A DNA stretch of 64,000 bases from Saprospiraceae bacterium (lineage in GTDB: Bacteria; Bacteroidota; Bacteroidia; Chitinophagales; Saprospiraceae). The stretch covers positions 117,787-181,786 of the forward strand of contig JAGFJA010000047.1 in NCBI GenBank assembly GCA_024103005.1. Direction: 5' to 3'. This document shows, in pieces, positions 25,613 to 36,058 of the stretch (its first letter is position 1; each line of letters opens with the position of its first letter). The notes beneath the pieces were generated by a model. It was not told the origin of the DNA, did no database searches, and saw only the letters and a list, made by a program, of their open reading frames with translations. The position numbers and the translations under genes are program-made.

Positions 25613-27975
25613 AAGGGATAATTGAGTGCCAGATTATATTCCAATTGTCTGAGTCGATCCTTAATTCCGGAATACGGATTATAATTACCATTAACCTTAT
25701 AGGGGTTTTTCAAAACAGTTCCAACATCGAATCTTAATACAAAGAAGCTCAAATCTGCACGAATTCCGACTCCTGAACCCACGGCTAATTGTGTCCATGG
25801 CTTATCTTTCCATCTGAATCGTGCACCTTCCCGATCCGTATCACTCTTACTTAGTGACCAGATATTACCGGCATCCAGTAAGATGGCACCTTTAAATATA
25901 TAAAAAAGAGGAAAACGAATTTCAGACAAAAATTCAAACTTCATGTCTCCTGTCTGATAATAAGGTCCTTTAGGGAAAAGCTCCTGCTGGACCGGATCAA
26001 TGTAACTCCCGGGCCCCAGCTTCCTGATCGGAAAAGCCCTAATACTAAACGGCCCGCCTATCTCAAACTGTTTTAAATAAGGAACTGCCGTACTGGACCC
26101 AAATGGCTGGCTGACACCGAGACCTACCTTTGCCGCACCAAGGACACGCCCAAACAGCCTCTTGGTCTGGGAAACCTCAGCATATATCTTATAAAACTTG
26201 GAAAACTCCAAAGAATTAAACAATTTCCACTCCTTCTCCGGACTGATCATCTTGTTCAGCAGATTTACTTCAAAGCCGGAAAGTTCGACGCTTACATTGA
26301 ATTTTTTATTCTGCCCGTAATTGTCCTCTGCCTGCTTATATAAGAACACAAAGTCTTTAAAAAGCAATCCGGTCAACAATCTTGGGTTTTCGAAACTCTG
26401 TTTAAGGAAATAGTTTCTATTCAGTACTTCCTGATAGAGGCTATAAACGGATGGCTTAAAATAGTTGATACCCAGGTGATTCCATCTGTATTGGTGTTCA
26501 TTATCCTGAATAACATCAAAACCGTATGAGCCATTTAAATTGATATACTTATACCAATCCTGAAAATTTACAAAATCAAAATCTACGGCAACATTCGTAG
26601 TAACCCGATCGTTTAGGGTTTCTACAAATTGTTTGGTTAATAAATAACCATTTTTTGTTTTAATTTTTTTCAAGCCTGAGACTATTCCCAGAAAATCCAT
26701 AAAACGGGGAAAGGCCAGATTGTTTTGTACTTTTAGGTCAATCCTGTTTACGGCCCTGTTAAAACTTGTTTCATAGCCAACACTAACATTTGACCGGATG
26801 GACTCTCCACCATTAAACAGGTTTCTCTTATTAATGGAAATACCTGCCTGCGTCAGTATTGTTGCCGGTATGGCGGCAGCTGAAGTTCGTAAGTTGGCAT
26901 AACTTGCGTCCAGGTTGTATGCAAAATCTAAAGTTTTAGCCGGAGGAAGATAAAGATCAACGTTGAGGAGTGTTGTATCTACATCATCTATTGTCTGATT
27001 GACATTAATAAAACGGAATAATCCGAGTCGGCTAAGCTGTCGATATGTTCTGGTAAAGTTTGCCTTTGAATAATAATCTCCACTGTGCAGATAAACATAT
27101 CGAAGAATAGTAGATGGTTTAACCCTAAATTTCGGATTAATTTGCAAAAACCGGTAATTATCAATAATGGTATCCAGATTGTATAACTTACTGTAGTTCT
27201 GATCAAAGTCACTGTGAATATTTATTCTTCCAATGTGATACCTTTGGACAATTTTTCGGTCGGCTGCCTCATTAATACGGAAGGCTACATTTACCTGATG
27301 ACCAATACTATCAGCGATCAGTGGTCCGACGAGGTTGGGATCAAAGTAATAATAACCGTTATCAAACAGAATATTTGAAACACGATTTTTTTCTAGTTGA
27401 TAATTTAAATCAGAAACAACTGCACCCCTTTTAATGTAGGATTTATCCCAGTATGGACTCAAGAAGACGGCAATCTCAGGTTCCCTTATTTCATAAGCAA
27501 CATCTCTGAACGTATAGATTTCTTTTGGCTTGGCGTAATATTTGACTGTTCCGAATTTTCCCTTTATATTCGTTTCGAATGTTACCTCAGCATCGAAATA
27601 TCCTTCCTTTTTGAGATAATTAATCATATTGATGCTCGTCTTTTTGATTGCAACAGAATCAAAATAGATGGGTTCCTGAGATATCATCTTATAAAAAGTC
27701 CGCCTGACTCCCCCGGCAGAATCAATCTTTCCCTGATTCTTAAAATAGGTATAAACTGCCTCCTTTTTGAAAGGAATATTATTAGTCAGATAAATTAAAT
27801 TGTCCCGTAGTCGTGTCCTTTCACCACTTGTCAAATTACCCTGAACCTCAACACTTTCCTTTGTAAGGAGAACCTGACTTTCACTCAGATATTTAGAAAC
27901 ATTGCAACTGGTCATCCCAGCCAACAGGCAGATTGCCCACAAAAAATCAATATATTTGTATCTAAATCGGTACAA
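25609..27975 (-). CDS. tamL: TamL: lipidated TamA/BamA-family outer-membrane assembly protein
   Basis: 788 residues. A lipobox MTSC near residue 24 is followed by POTRA-like domains (about 35-350) and a C-terminal Omp85 barrel, with the signature stretch QFEIGGPFSIRAFPIRKLGPG and a final strand ending NYPF. Lipidated TamA homologues of Bacteroidota (TamL) act with TamB in envelope biogenesis. No tamB gene is in the window. It is divergent from the TrmH gene, with 12 bases between. Confidence 0.85.
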   Translation of the reverse strand: MYRFRYKYIDFLWAICLLAGMTSCNVSKYLSESQVLLTKESVEVQGNLTSGERTRLRDNLIYLTNNIPFKKEAVYTYFKNQGKIDSAGGVRRTFYKMISQEPIYFDSVAIKKTSINMINYLKKEGYFDAEVTFETNIKGKFGTVKYYAKPKEIYTFRDVAYEIREPEIAVFLSPYWDKSYIKRGAVVSDLNYQLEKNRVSNILFDNGYYYFDPNLVGPLIADSIGHQVNVAFRINEAADRKIVQRYHIGRINIHSDFDQNYSKLYNLDTIIDNYRFLQINPKFRVKPSTILRYVYLHSGDYYSKANFTRTYRQLSRLGLFRFINVNQTIDDVDTTLLNVDLYLPPAKTLDFAYNLDASYANLRTSAAAIPATILTQAGISINKRNLFNGGESIRSNVSVGYETSFNRAVNRIDLKVQNNLAFPRFMDFLGIVSGLKKIKTKNGYLLTKQFVETLNDRVTTNVAVDFDFVNFQDWYKYINLNGSYGFDVIQDNEHQYRWNHLGINYFKPSVYSLYQEVLNRNYFLKQSFENPRLLTGLLFKDFVFLYKQAEDNYGQNKKFNVSVELSGFEVNLLNKMISPEKEWKLFNSLEFSKFYKIYAEVSQTKRLFGRVLGAAKVGLGVSQPFGSSTAVPYLKQFEIGGPFSIRAFPIRKLGPGSYIDPVQQELFPKGPYYQTGDMKFEFLSEIRFPLFYIFKGAILLDAGNIWSLSKSDTDREGARFRWKDKPWTQLAVGSGVGIRADLSFFVLRFDVGTVLKNPYKVNGNYNPYSGIKDRLRQLEYNLALNYPF

Positions 27976-27987
27976 GATTACTTATTA

Positions 27988-28740
27988 ATGAACATTCAAA
28001 GACTTTCAAAAAATTATGCGAAGTTATTGGCTTCCCTTAATTTTAAAAAATTTAGGCAAAAATATCAATTATTTACGGTTGAAGGCGATAAAAGTATTTC
28101 TGAATTGCTGTCTTCCGCGCCTCAACTGATTAAAGAAATTATCATCAGTGAAAACAGGCAGGATGAAAAAAGCCATTATCCGAATATACCGATTCATATC
28201 GCCGACCACAGTCAAATGTCAGCTATTTCTTCCATGTCAACGCCTCCCGGAATTCTTGCAGTATGTCAAACAGATAAATACCTGAATAAAAAAGATGAAT
28301 TTTACTCAGATTATGCACTATATTTAGATGATGTCAGGGATGCAGGCAATGCGGGCACCATCATCCGAACAGCCGAATGGTTTGGCTTCCGACGGGTATT
28401 TCTTTCTCAGGGAAGTATCGATCTCTTTCACCCCAGACTAATTCAGGCGACGATGGGTAGCTTTTTCAGGATTTATTGCCGTGAAATTTCTGCTGATTCT
28501 TTCAAGCAATTACCACGGCCTTGGATAGGAGCTGACATGGAAGGAATTTCACTGGAAAAATATAAGGGAACTGGTCATGGAACCATCTTTCTGGGAAACG
28601 AATCCCTTGGATTAAGTAAAGCTATATTAGAAAATCTGGATGAGAAAGTAAAAATATCACGCCATCCGTCCGGACAGACAGAATCATTAAATGTCAGCAT
28701 TGCGGCAGCATTATTTATGTATCACTTCACTTCACCATAA
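27988..28740 (+). CDS. TrmH/SpoU family RNA 2'-O-methyltransferase
   Basis: 250 residues. The N-terminal substrate-binding domain (FRQKYQLFTVEGDKSISELL) precedes a SPOUT knot domain with motif 1 DDVRDAGNAGTIIRTAEWFG, motif 2 IFLGNESLGLS and motif 3 SLNVSIAAALFMY. It methylates ribose in rRNA or tRNA. The exact target cannot be read from sequence. It starts 12 bases from divergent tamL. Confidence 0.9.
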   Translation: MNIQRLSKNYAKLLASLNFKKFRQKYQLFTVEGDKSISELLSSAPQLIKEIIISENRQDEKSHYPNIPIHIADHSQMSAISSMSTPPGILAVCQTDKYLNKKDEFYSDYALYLDDVRDAGNAGTIIRTAEWFGFRRVFLSQGSIDLFHPRLIQATMGSFFRIYCREISADSFKQLPRPWIGADMEGISLEKYKGTGHGTIFLGNESLGLSKAILENLDEKVKISRHPSGQTESLNVSIAAALFMYHFTSP

Positions 28741-29045
28741 AATCTCAAAAGATTATACCCGTGATATCTTCTGTAAATCTTCTAACTAATTCTTTAAATT
28801 TAGCCCGACAAGAGGAAGAATATTTTAATTGTAACTATAAGAGGATAATTCGCATAACATAATTACACTAAAAACATTCAATTTGCGTTTTCAATATGAA
28901 ATAATTCTTCTATTAAAAAATTCCTGAATATATATACAATTTTTCCTAAGTATAATAAAATAAATTCACAAAAACATATAATATATTTTTAGAATATATT
29001 ACCTTTGTATTTTCAAGATTAAAACAAATTAACAAAACCGATTTT
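28741..29045 (+). other. Intergenic region upstream of the ExbB-like gene
   Basis: 305 bp, AT-rich, no ORF. The only recognisable signal is the -7 box at 29000-29007. Confidence 0.6.
29000..29007 (+). promoter_or_regulatory. -7 box of the exbB-exbD operon
   Basis: TACCTTTG fits TAnnTTTG, 38 bases before the ATG at 29046. Confidence 0.6.
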
Positions 29046-29735
29046 ATGCAATTTATCCAATTGTTTTTTTTACAGATAGTTGACACAACGGCAATTCAAA
29101 ACATTTCTTTACCATCTCAAAAACTTACTTTTTTTGAATTACTCCTGAAAGGTGGAGTCATCATGATTCCGTTAATCATCCTTTCAATAGTTGCAGTGGG
29201 ACTGATGATTGAAAGGTGGCTGACTATCAATAATCTGACAAAAATAGAAGCCAACTTTTTTAACAACATCAAATCAATGTTGTCAAATGGAAATGTAAAA
29301 GGGGCTCAGGATTTTGCTGAATCCAACAATACATCCATTGGAAAAGTAATTTCAGAAGGTATCAGATACATTGGTTATCCTTATTCTGAAATAGAGACTT
29401 ATATGAGTGACACCGCCAATATTGAATTGGGTAAGATGGAAAATAGGCTCAATTATCTTGGAATCATTGCCGGTGTAGCTCCGATGCTAGGTTTTGTGGG
29501 TACCATTGCCGGTATCATCAAGATATTTTACAACATTTCAATTACGGATAATATTTCTATCGGAGTAATTTCCGGAGGATTATACGAAAAAATGATTGCA
29601 TCAGGTACCGGTCTGATTGTTGGTATCATTGCTTTTATAGGTAATCAGATGCTTCAATCTAAAATCGACCGTTTTGCTTTGAAGATGCAGGATATGGTTA
29701 AATCTTTCCGTTCGGTTTTGCTGCAGAAAAATTAA
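29046..29735 (+). CDS. MotA/TolQ/ExbB proton channel family protein
   Basis: 229 residues with three membrane helices (about 36-55, 132-152 and 177-200). The conserved channel region reads YLGIIAGVAPMLGFVGTIAGIIKIF. It forms a proton channel with the ExbD/TolR protein encoded next and energises TonB receptors or Tol-like functions. Two TonB-type outer-membrane receptors in this window (2419, 39292) are possible clients, though the link is general. Confidence 0.93.
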   Translation: MQFIQLFFLQIVDTTAIQNISLPSQKLTFFELLLKGGVIMIPLIILSIVAVGLMIERWLTINNLTKIEANFFNNIKSMLSNGNVKGAQDFAESNNTSIGKVISEGIRYIGYPYSEIETYMSDTANIELGKMENRLNYLGIIAGVAPMLGFVGTIAGIIKIFYNISITDNISIGVISGGLYEKMIASGTGLIVGIIAFIGNQMLQSKIDRFALKMQDMVKSFRSVLLQKN

Positions 29736-29796
29736 AATATTTCGAGTCCCATAGAAAAAGAAATATTTAAATGTTTAATCCGGAAAGAAATTTCGA

Positions 29797-30192
29797 ATGA
29801 AAATTAATAGAAAAAGACACAAACCCCACGTTTTTGTTGATTCGCTGAGCGACATCATGTTCTTTCTATTGCTGTTTTTTCTTATTGTCTCAACAGTTGC
29901 CAACCCAAACGTAGTCAAAATCCTGTTGCCTAAATCCGGCAACACTGAGGTCCTGAGTAAAAAACAAATCACCTTAACCATTACGGAAGACAAGCACTAT
30001 TTTATCGATAAGAAGGAATATGCTTTTGACGACCTGGAACTGGCATTACAGGAAGTAACGGCCAATGTTACCGAACCAACCATTATGCTCCGTCTTGATA
30101 AGGCATTGACTATTCAGGATTTAATTGATGTAATGTCCATCGGTGCCAAGCTTAAGATCAAAATGGTGTTAGCCACAGATAAAAAAGGATAA
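29797..30192 (+). CDS. ExbD/TolR family biopolymer transport protein
   Basis: 131 residues. A cytoplasmic N-terminus leads into one membrane helix (about 18-38) carrying the conserved aspartate in VDSLSDIMFFLLLFFLI, then a periplasmic domain of the TolR type. It is the partner of the ExbB-like protein encoded 61 bases upstream. Only one ExbD gene is present, where many Bacteroidota have two. Confidence 0.93.
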   Translation: MKINRKRHKPHVFVDSLSDIMFFLLLFFLIVSTVANPNVVKILLPKSGNTEVLSKKQITLTITEDKHYFIDKKEYAFDDLELALQEVTANVTEPTIMLRLDKALTIQDLIDVMSIGAKLKIKMVLATDKKG

Positions 30193-30193
30193 T

Positions 30194-31246
30194 TTGAACA
30201 AACGAATCAGAGTAGGACTTTGTGCTTACGGCATGAGCGGCAAGCTTTTTCAGGCACCTTTTTTCGCTCATCATCCTGGTTTTAGTTTAGATTACATCGT
30301 CAGAAGGTCAACAGATGAAAAAATTGACTTATATCCGGATACCAAAATTTTAAGGGATGTTGAAAATCTAGTTCATTCAGATGAAGTGGATCTGATTGTA
30401 GTCAATACGCCGATTCAGACGCATTTCAATTACGCCCTGAAAGCACTTTCTGCCGGGAAACACATCCTTGTAGAAAAACCATTTACTGTTACAAGCGACG
30501 AAGGTGAGAAATTAATCCGACTAGCCCGACAAAATAATCTAAAAATAACTGTCTTTCAAAACAGACGATGGGATCGGGACTTCTTAAAAACAAAAGATGT
30601 ACTCCAATCAGGCATTTTAGGGCCTTTGCATGAAGCGACCATCCGCTTTGACAGATATCGGATTCAAGCCAGTGGAAAAATACACAAAGAGGGTAATCTT
30701 CCGGGCGCAGGTGCACTTTATGACCTGGGAAGCCATCTGATTGATCAGGCACTCTGCTTATTTGGAAAACCGGAATATATTTTTGCAGATTTGATGAGGC
30801 TAAGACCTGACGTGGCTTCTGATGATTATTTTGAAGTCCACCTTTACTACCCAAAGATGAAAGTACATTTAGTCAGCAATGTGATGTCAGCCACTACCCT
30901 GCCCGGTTATGTTTTTTTGGGAGAAAAAGGAAGTTTAATTCAACAAAGATCAGACCAACAGGAATTTTTATTAGGTAAAGGCCACATCCCTTCCGGGCAA
31001 TCCTGGCAACCCGTCCTAACTAACAATGATACTTCAATTTGCCTGATAGAAAACGGGAAGAAACACAATTATGAAACCATGACAAACCCCGGAAATTACT
31101 ATTTGTTTTTCGACGAGCTGTATAAATACCTGTCGGATGAAGGAACTAATCCTGTAACGCCCCAAGATGCATGTGAAACAATCAAATTAATTGAATTAGC
31201 CGTCCGGTCTGATAAAATCAAGTCTGCCGTCCGGATAGACGCCTAA
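30194..31246 (+). CDS. Gfo/Idh/MocA family oxidoreductase
   Basis: 350 residues. The NAD(P)-binding Rossmann domain starts RVGLCAYGMSGKLFQAPFF, the cofactor motif EKPFTVTSDEGEKL is present, and the C-terminal substrate domain carries GALYDLGSHLIDQAL. The start is TTG 30194, one base after the exbD stop codon; no ATG gives the full Rossmann fold. These enzymes oxidise or reduce sugars and related compounds; the substrate is unknown. Confidence 0.9.
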   Translation: MNKRIRVGLCAYGMSGKLFQAPFFAHHPGFSLDYIVRRSTDEKIDLYPDTKILRDVENLVHSDEVDLIVVNTPIQTHFNYALKALSAGKHILVEKPFTVTSDEGEKLIRLARQNNLKITVFQNRRWDRDFLKTKDVLQSGILGPLHEATIRFDRYRIQASGKIHKEGNLPGAGALYDLGSHLIDQALCLFGKPEYIFADLMRLRPDVASDDYFEVHLYYPKMKVHLVSNVMSATTLPGYVFLGEKGSLIQQRSDQQEFLLGKGHIPSGQSWQPVLTNNDTSICLIENGKKHNYETMTNPGNYYLFFDELYKYLSDEGTNPVTPQDACETIKLIELAVRSDKIKSAVRIDA

Positions 31247-31252
31247 TTCAAA

Positions 31253-31828
31253 TTAACGGATTAATTTCAAAAATTCATTTCGCGTTTCGACATTTCTGAA
31301 TTCTCCTGTAAAAGCAGAAGTCGTGGTGGTACTGTTCTGTTTTTGCACACCCCGCATCATCATACACATGTGTGAGGCTTCAATAACTACGGCAGCACCA
31401 TGAGGTTTCAATGTTTCATCAATAACATCCAGGATTTCTTTTGTTAACCTTTCCTGAACTTGTAATCTGCGAGCAAAAACATCTACTACTCTGGGTAATT
31501 TACTCAAGCCTACGATGTGATCTTTCGGTATATAGGCAATATGAGCTTTACCAAAAAAGGGAAGCATATGATGTTCGCACAAGGAATATACTTCAATATC
31601 CTTAACGATGATCATTTCATTATAAGATTCATTAAACATGGCTGATTCCAGTATTTCTCTGGCATTCATCCTATACCCGCTTGTAAGGAATTCAATCGCC
31701 TTAGCTGCTCTTTTGGGCGTTTTAATTAATCCTTCTCGTCTTACGTCTTCTCCGGTCAAGCCAATGATTTCCTGATAATTATTTATTAATTCAGCGATCT
31801 TCCCTGGCTGATCATCCAGATACTCCAT
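31253..31828 (-). CDS. folE: GTP cyclohydrolase I (copy B, housekeeping type)
   Basis: 191 residues with the canonical motif [21 protein letters not shown], third zinc ligand in HMCMMMRG, and QERLT. It makes dihydroneopterin triphosphate for folate. It looks closer to the common bacterial FolE sequence than the copy at 14510. It is convergent with the Gfo/Idh gene (6 bases between stops) and monocistronic. Confidence 0.95.
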   Translation of the reverse strand: MEYLDDQPGKIAELINNYQEIIGLTGEDVRREGLIKTPKRAAKAIEFLTSGYRMNAREILESAMFNESYNEMIIVKDIEVYSLCEHHMLPFFGKAHIAYIPKDHIVGLSKLPRVVDVFARRLQVQERLTKEILDVIDETLKPHGAAVVIEASHMCMMMRGVQKQNSTTTTSAFTGEFRNVETRNEFLKLIR

Positions 31829-31972
31829 TCGTTTTAATTTAATTATAAGTAAAATAAATTATTGTTTCAACGGCAAAAACCCAATTTAGTTGCAAACAAG
31901 CCAATAATATTTAATTTCATTACCGCTAAACCGTTGTATTTTACAGCCTTCTACCTAAATAATTGTCGTAAA

Positions 31973-32003
31973 TTTGAAGTATCAACTTTAAAATTTATCT
32001 TTG
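31973..32003 (+). promoter_or_regulatory. Promoter of the polysaccharide cluster
   Basis: TTTG at 31973-31976, spacer 19, TATCTTTG at 31996-32003, 23 bases before the ATG at 32027. Confidence 0.75.
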
Positions 32004-32026
32004 TTTATCAATAGCAAGGTCAAAGA

Positions 32027-33163
32027 ATGCCCCAAAAGCACATTTTATTTTTAGCTTCCTGGTATCCATCCCGAATCCTGCCCTTTTCGGGAGATTTTAT
32101 TCAACGACATGCTATAGCTGCGGGGATGAAAAACAAAATTACCGTCCTTCATGCCATAAAAGATGACGTGCTCAGGCAGAAATTTGAAATATCTGAAAGA
32201 AATAATTCCATCCGGGAAATAATAGTCTATTACAGGCCCAGCAGGCTAAAATTCTTCAATTTTATCAGAAGATTTGTCGCTTTGAAGAAAGGCTATAAGA
32301 AGGCAGGAAGGATTGACCTGGTGCATTTAAATACCTGTTATCCGGCAGGTATCTTTGCTTTGTTTTTACACTATTTCCAGAATAAGAAATATGTCCTCAG
32401 TGAACACTGGACTTCACTCCATCCGGATAAGTATCGGCTACTTGGCTTCCAGGAAAAAATATTTATCCCGCATATCCTGAAAAATGCCGAAAAATGGCTG
32501 CCGGTATCGAACAATCTGGCGAAAAACATGGCAATCATAAGCCGCCCAAAGTCAATTGATGTAATACCCAACGTAGTGGACACAACAGTCTTCAAACCAT
32601 GTGATTCCAGTCCAAACAGTAAGAAAATACGCTTTCTCCATTTATCCATGTTGTCCGATGCTCACAAAAATATCGGTGGCATGCTCCGGGTGATTAAAAG
32701 ACTATCTGATAAAGGGTATTCATTTGAATTTCATATCGGCGGGAACGGACCACTCGACCAAATCAAGGAATTTATTGAATTAAACAAATTATCAAAAATA
32801 ATCTATCCATTCGGTGAATTAGCTCACAAAGATGTTCCCCGGTTTATGGCTTCTTTTGACTGCTTTGTGCTATTCAGCAACTTTGAAAATCAACCATGTG
32901 TCCAGGCAGAAACACTTTCATGTGGCGTCCCGTTAGTAGCCTCCGACGTAGGAGGTATAGGTGAATTCCTGCCTGCAGATTTTGGGATATTAGTCACTAA
33001 AGGTAATGAGGATGCCTTGTTTACTGCACTTGAAAGTATAATTCAGGGTAGGCAATTTGCTTCTAAGCAGGAATTGCATGATTATGCTGAACGCAACTTT
33101 TCGCCCAATCACATAGCCAACCGCTTAGATCAATTATATAATACGGTGATCCATGAAGGTTGA
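32027..33163 (+). CDS. Family 4 glycosyltransferase
   Basis: 378 residues, GT-B fold. The N-terminal acceptor domain is followed by the donor domain with VIPNVVDTTVF, HIGGNGPL and the sugar-nucleotide motif ETLSCGVPLVASDVGGIGEF. It is the first gene of a three-gene overlapping operon with an asparagine-synthase-like protein and a flippase, typical of a surface polysaccharide. Donor sugar unknown. Confidence 0.92.
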   Translation: MPQKHILFLASWYPSRILPFSGDFIQRHAIAAGMKNKITVLHAIKDDVLRQKFEISERNNSIREIIVYYRPSRLKFFNFIRRFVALKKGYKKAGRIDLVHLNTCYPAGIFALFLHYFQNKKYVLSEHWTSLHPDKYRLLGFQEKIFIPHILKNAEKWLPVSNNLAKNMAIISRPKSIDVIPNVVDTTVFKPCDSSPNSKKIRFLHLSMLSDAHKNIGGMLRVIKRLSDKGYSFEFHIGGNGPLDQIKEFIELNKLSKIIYPFGELAHKDVPRFMASFDCFVLFSNFENQPCVQAETLSCGVPLVASDVGGIGEFLPADFGILVTKGNEDALFTALESIIQGRQFASKQELHDYAERNFSPNHIANRLDQLYNTVIHEG

Positions 33164-34817
33164 CTTCAGCATATACCATAGTGGAGAGGCCGGTTTTGAA
33201 ATCAAGACCAAATGCGACGAAGGCCAACCATTTAAGTCGATTGCTTTCGAAGATGATGACTTCAGTTTTTTTCTGAAAGGTGCCTTATTAAATAAAAATA
33301 TCTTGATTAATTCACTGGGTATAAGTCACAGTATGCCGGATTTAGTGCATGAGCTTTACAGAAAATACAGCAATAACTTTTCAAAGTCATTTGAGGGCGA
33401 ATATTCTGGATTCTTGCTGGATAAAAAATCTGAAAAACTCATGGTTTTCGGCAATCTCACCGGCAGTCAGACAGTTTTCTATTATTTCCATGAGAATATT
33501 TTCCTCGTAGATACAAGCCTATACCACCTTAAAAAATCCCTTGATCAATATCATCTACCATATACTTTGGACATCCAAAGTGCCTATTCAACACTTACTT
33601 TCCATAGTTTAACGGATCATCATACACATATCAGTGAAGTAAAACGACTAAAGGGTGGTCAGCAATTGATATTCCATGCTAAAAACAGCCTGCTAAGCAT
33701 TCACCAGCTTGACAGTTTGCTTGACATAGAGCATTATAATGGTTTAAAATCAGATGCCTTGCGCAGATTAGATGATATTTTCAGCCATGCTGTAAACCTT
33801 GAATATTCGTATGATCGGGACATTGGGAAGGGTCACTTTTCCCTGCTGAGTGGAGGGCTTGACTCCAGAATGGGAATATTTTATGCAAAAAAGAATCATT
33901 TTGAAAATATACATGCCCTGTGTTTCTCACATTCAGGCTATCTGGATGAAACCATAGCCCGCAAAATCGCTGCAAAACTCGACCTTTCTCTTCAGGTAAA
34001 ACACCTCAACGGCGGTCAATTCTTAATGCATATCGACCGATTGACGGCTATCACACAGGGTTTAACGAGATACACAGGAGGTGCTCATTCGGATTTTGCC
34101 TTACAAACAACTGATTTTGCTTCATACGGACTTATTCATACCGGACATTTGGGTGATGCCGTATTAGGATCATATTTATCAGGTGCCAAATCAATGCCTC
34201 CCAGTGCAGCTTATCGCAAAATGTATGCCGGAACATTCTTTCATGACAAGACACAACAACTTTTAGAAGCGACAGCCGGAAAGTACCCTACTGAAGAGCT
34301 TTTTTTATTTTACAACCGAGGCTTCAATGCTATAGCGGTAGGTAATTTTACGGCTGAAGAGCACAGTATTGCCGTATCGCCCTTCATGCATCCTGAGTTT
34401 TTAAAGTTTGGTCTCAGCCTTCCGGAAAAATGGCGATATAATGAAAATATTTACATTGAATGGATAAGTAAATATTGCAAAGAATCGACTGCATTTATTT
34501 GGGAAAGAACACGATTACATCCAAATAAGAAGTGGAAAACATCCTTTGGTGACAAATTCTGGGTCAAGCTCAATGGACTTTATTACAAAAAAATCCTTGG
34601 CAAACCTGAGTTATTTTCCATGACGCCTTATGAATACTATTATCAAACCAATCCGTTGATTAAACAATACTTTGACAAGTATTTTGAGGACAATATATAT
34701 TTCATCAAAGAAAAGGAATTAAAGCAAGATTGCGAATTAATGTTTAAAAAAGGCAATTTTACAGATAAGACATTGGTTTTAAGCTTATTGGGAGTATATA
34801 AATGGCTTGCTTCATGA
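33153..34817 (+). CDS. Asparagine synthase-like protein lacking the glutaminase cysteine
   Basis: 554 residues. The C-terminal half holds an asparagine-synthetase PP-loop domain with SGGLDSR at 233-239 and the region HTGHLGDAVLG. The N-terminal half resembles an Ntn glutaminase fold (GEYSGFLLDKKSEKLMVFGN), but the protein starts MKVDFS, so the catalytic Cys2 is missing. It therefore cannot use glutamine in the normal way and may adenylate and amidate a carboxyl group, for instance on a sugar acid, with ammonia. It overlaps the GT4 gene by 11 bases and the flippase gene by 16. Confidence 0.82.
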   Translation: MKVDFSIYHSGEAGFEIKTKCDEGQPFKSIAFEDDDFSFFLKGALLNKNILINSLGISHSMPDLVHELYRKYSNNFSKSFEGEYSGFLLDKKSEKLMVFGNLTGSQTVFYYFHENIFLVDTSLYHLKKSLDQYHLPYTLDIQSAYSTLTFHSLTDHHTHISEVKRLKGGQQLIFHAKNSLLSIHQLDSLLDIEHYNGLKSDALRRLDDIFSHAVNLEYSYDRDIGKGHFSLLSGGLDSRMGIFYAKKNHFENIHALCFSHSGYLDETIARKIAAKLDLSLQVKHLNGGQFLMHIDRLTAITQGLTRYTGGAHSDFALQTTDFASYGLIHTGHLGDAVLGSYLSGAKSMPPSAAYRKMYAGTFFHDKTQQLLEATAGKYPTEELFLFYNRGFNAIAVGNFTAEEHSIAVSPFMHPEFLKFGLSLPEKWRYNENIYIEWISKYCKESTAFIWERTRLHPNKKWKTSFGDKFWVKLNGLYYKKILGKPELFSMTPYEYYYQTNPLIKQYFDKYFEDNIYFIKEKELKQDCELMFKKGNFTDKTLVLSLLGVYKWLAS

Positions 34818-36058
34818 AAGAATTAATAAGATTCATCAAGGAGTTTGTCAGAAACAACGGCCTTTTCGTTTTCAGTGCCATACTGATTTCAAAAGTTTCT
34901 TTGCTTGCCATAAATATTATAGCAGCCCGCTGGATATCCATTGAAGACTATGGAATGGTGTCGCTTGTTTTTTCAACATTTGCCATTTTTGCTCCATTGA
35001 CCGGATGGGGTTCGTATCAGGGATTACTGCGATACGGAGTGCTGGAACAAGATCAGTTTTCAAAGGACAGACTGAGCCGATACGTTCTTAAAAAAGGATT
35101 TTTCAATCATTTGAGCATTGTACTACTTTTTGTTATCGCAAGTTATTTATACACCTTAAAGTACGGAAATATTGTCCTCATTATTGCCCTATTCGGAGTC
35201 AGGTTACTCGGCTATTATTTTCAGAATTTTCTTGAATCATATTATCGGATTTGCTACGACAACCGAACCTTTTCATGGATTACCATTTTGACAGGTTTGG
35301 GCGGGCTTTTACTGACCATCATAGGAATACATTATTGGGGACTTCTTGGATATCTAATGGCAATGGCTTTAATGCCATGGCTTTCGATGATATTTATGAA
35401 AAAACATTTGATTCAGGCAGGCTCATCGACCTTATCGCTCAATCTGAATGAATTCCGTAGTTATTCCATTCATGCGGGAATCACCTATTTCATTTCTGAT
35501 ATTTTATTTTCAATGGATTTCCTGTTGATTGGCTTTCTGTTAAATGAGGATTCACTTGCTTATTACAAGACAGCCATCATCTTACCGATGAATCTGGCTA
35601 TTCTGCCACAAATCTTTGTACAGACGGATTATCCGAAGTTGGCACAAAACTTCAAGAATAAGCAATATTTAAGCTATTATATTAAAAACTATTATAAAAT
35701 ATTTATACCCCTAGGCTGCCTTATATTACTCGTTGGATATTTAATCAAGGACGACATCATACCTTTAGTTTTTGGGAGGCAATACCAGGGAGAGGGAGCT
35801 GTATTTTTTATCATGCTTATCTTCATGGTCGGAAATATGTGGATGCGTAATTTATATGGTAACCTTACATCAGCTATCGGCAAAGCAAATTGGAATACCT
35901 ATGTTTCAGTCGGGGCCGTTCTGATTATACTTGCATTGGGTCTATGGCTTATCCCGCTATTGGGAATAAAAGGAGCTGCTATAGGCATGGGTGTTGCATT
36001 TACATTTACAGGGATTACGACTATGATCCTGATACATAGGTATATCAGGAATCTTTAA
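34802..36058 (+). CDS. Polysaccharide flippase (Wzx/MATE-like)
   Basis: 418 residues with about 12 membrane helices and the typical N-terminal LLAINIIAARWISIEDYGMVSL region of lipopolysaccharide or O-antigen flippases. It moves lipid-linked glycans across the inner membrane. It overlaps the preceding gene by 16 bases and closes the three-gene cluster. The cluster lacks a polymerase and an initiating transferase. Confidence 0.88.
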   Translation: MACFMKELIRFIKEFVRNNGLFVFSAILISKVSLLAINIIAARWISIEDYGMVSLVFSTFAIFAPLTGWGSYQGLLRYGVLEQDQFSKDRLSRYVLKKGFFNHLSIVLLFVIASYLYTLKYGNIVLIIALFGVRLLGYYFQNFLESYYRICYDNRTFSWITILTGLGGLLLTIIGIHYWGLLGYLMAMALMPWLSMIFMKKHLIQAGSSTLSLNLNEFRSYSIHAGITYFISDILFSMDFLLIGFLLNEDSLAYYKTAIILPMNLAILPQIFVQTDYPKLAQNFKNKQYLSYYIKNYYKIFIPLGCLILLVGYLIKDDIIPLVFGRQYQGEGAVFFIMLIFMVGNMWMRNLYGNLTSAIGKANWNTYVSVGAVLIILALGLWLIPLLGIKGAAIGMGVAFTFTGITTMILIHRYIRNL

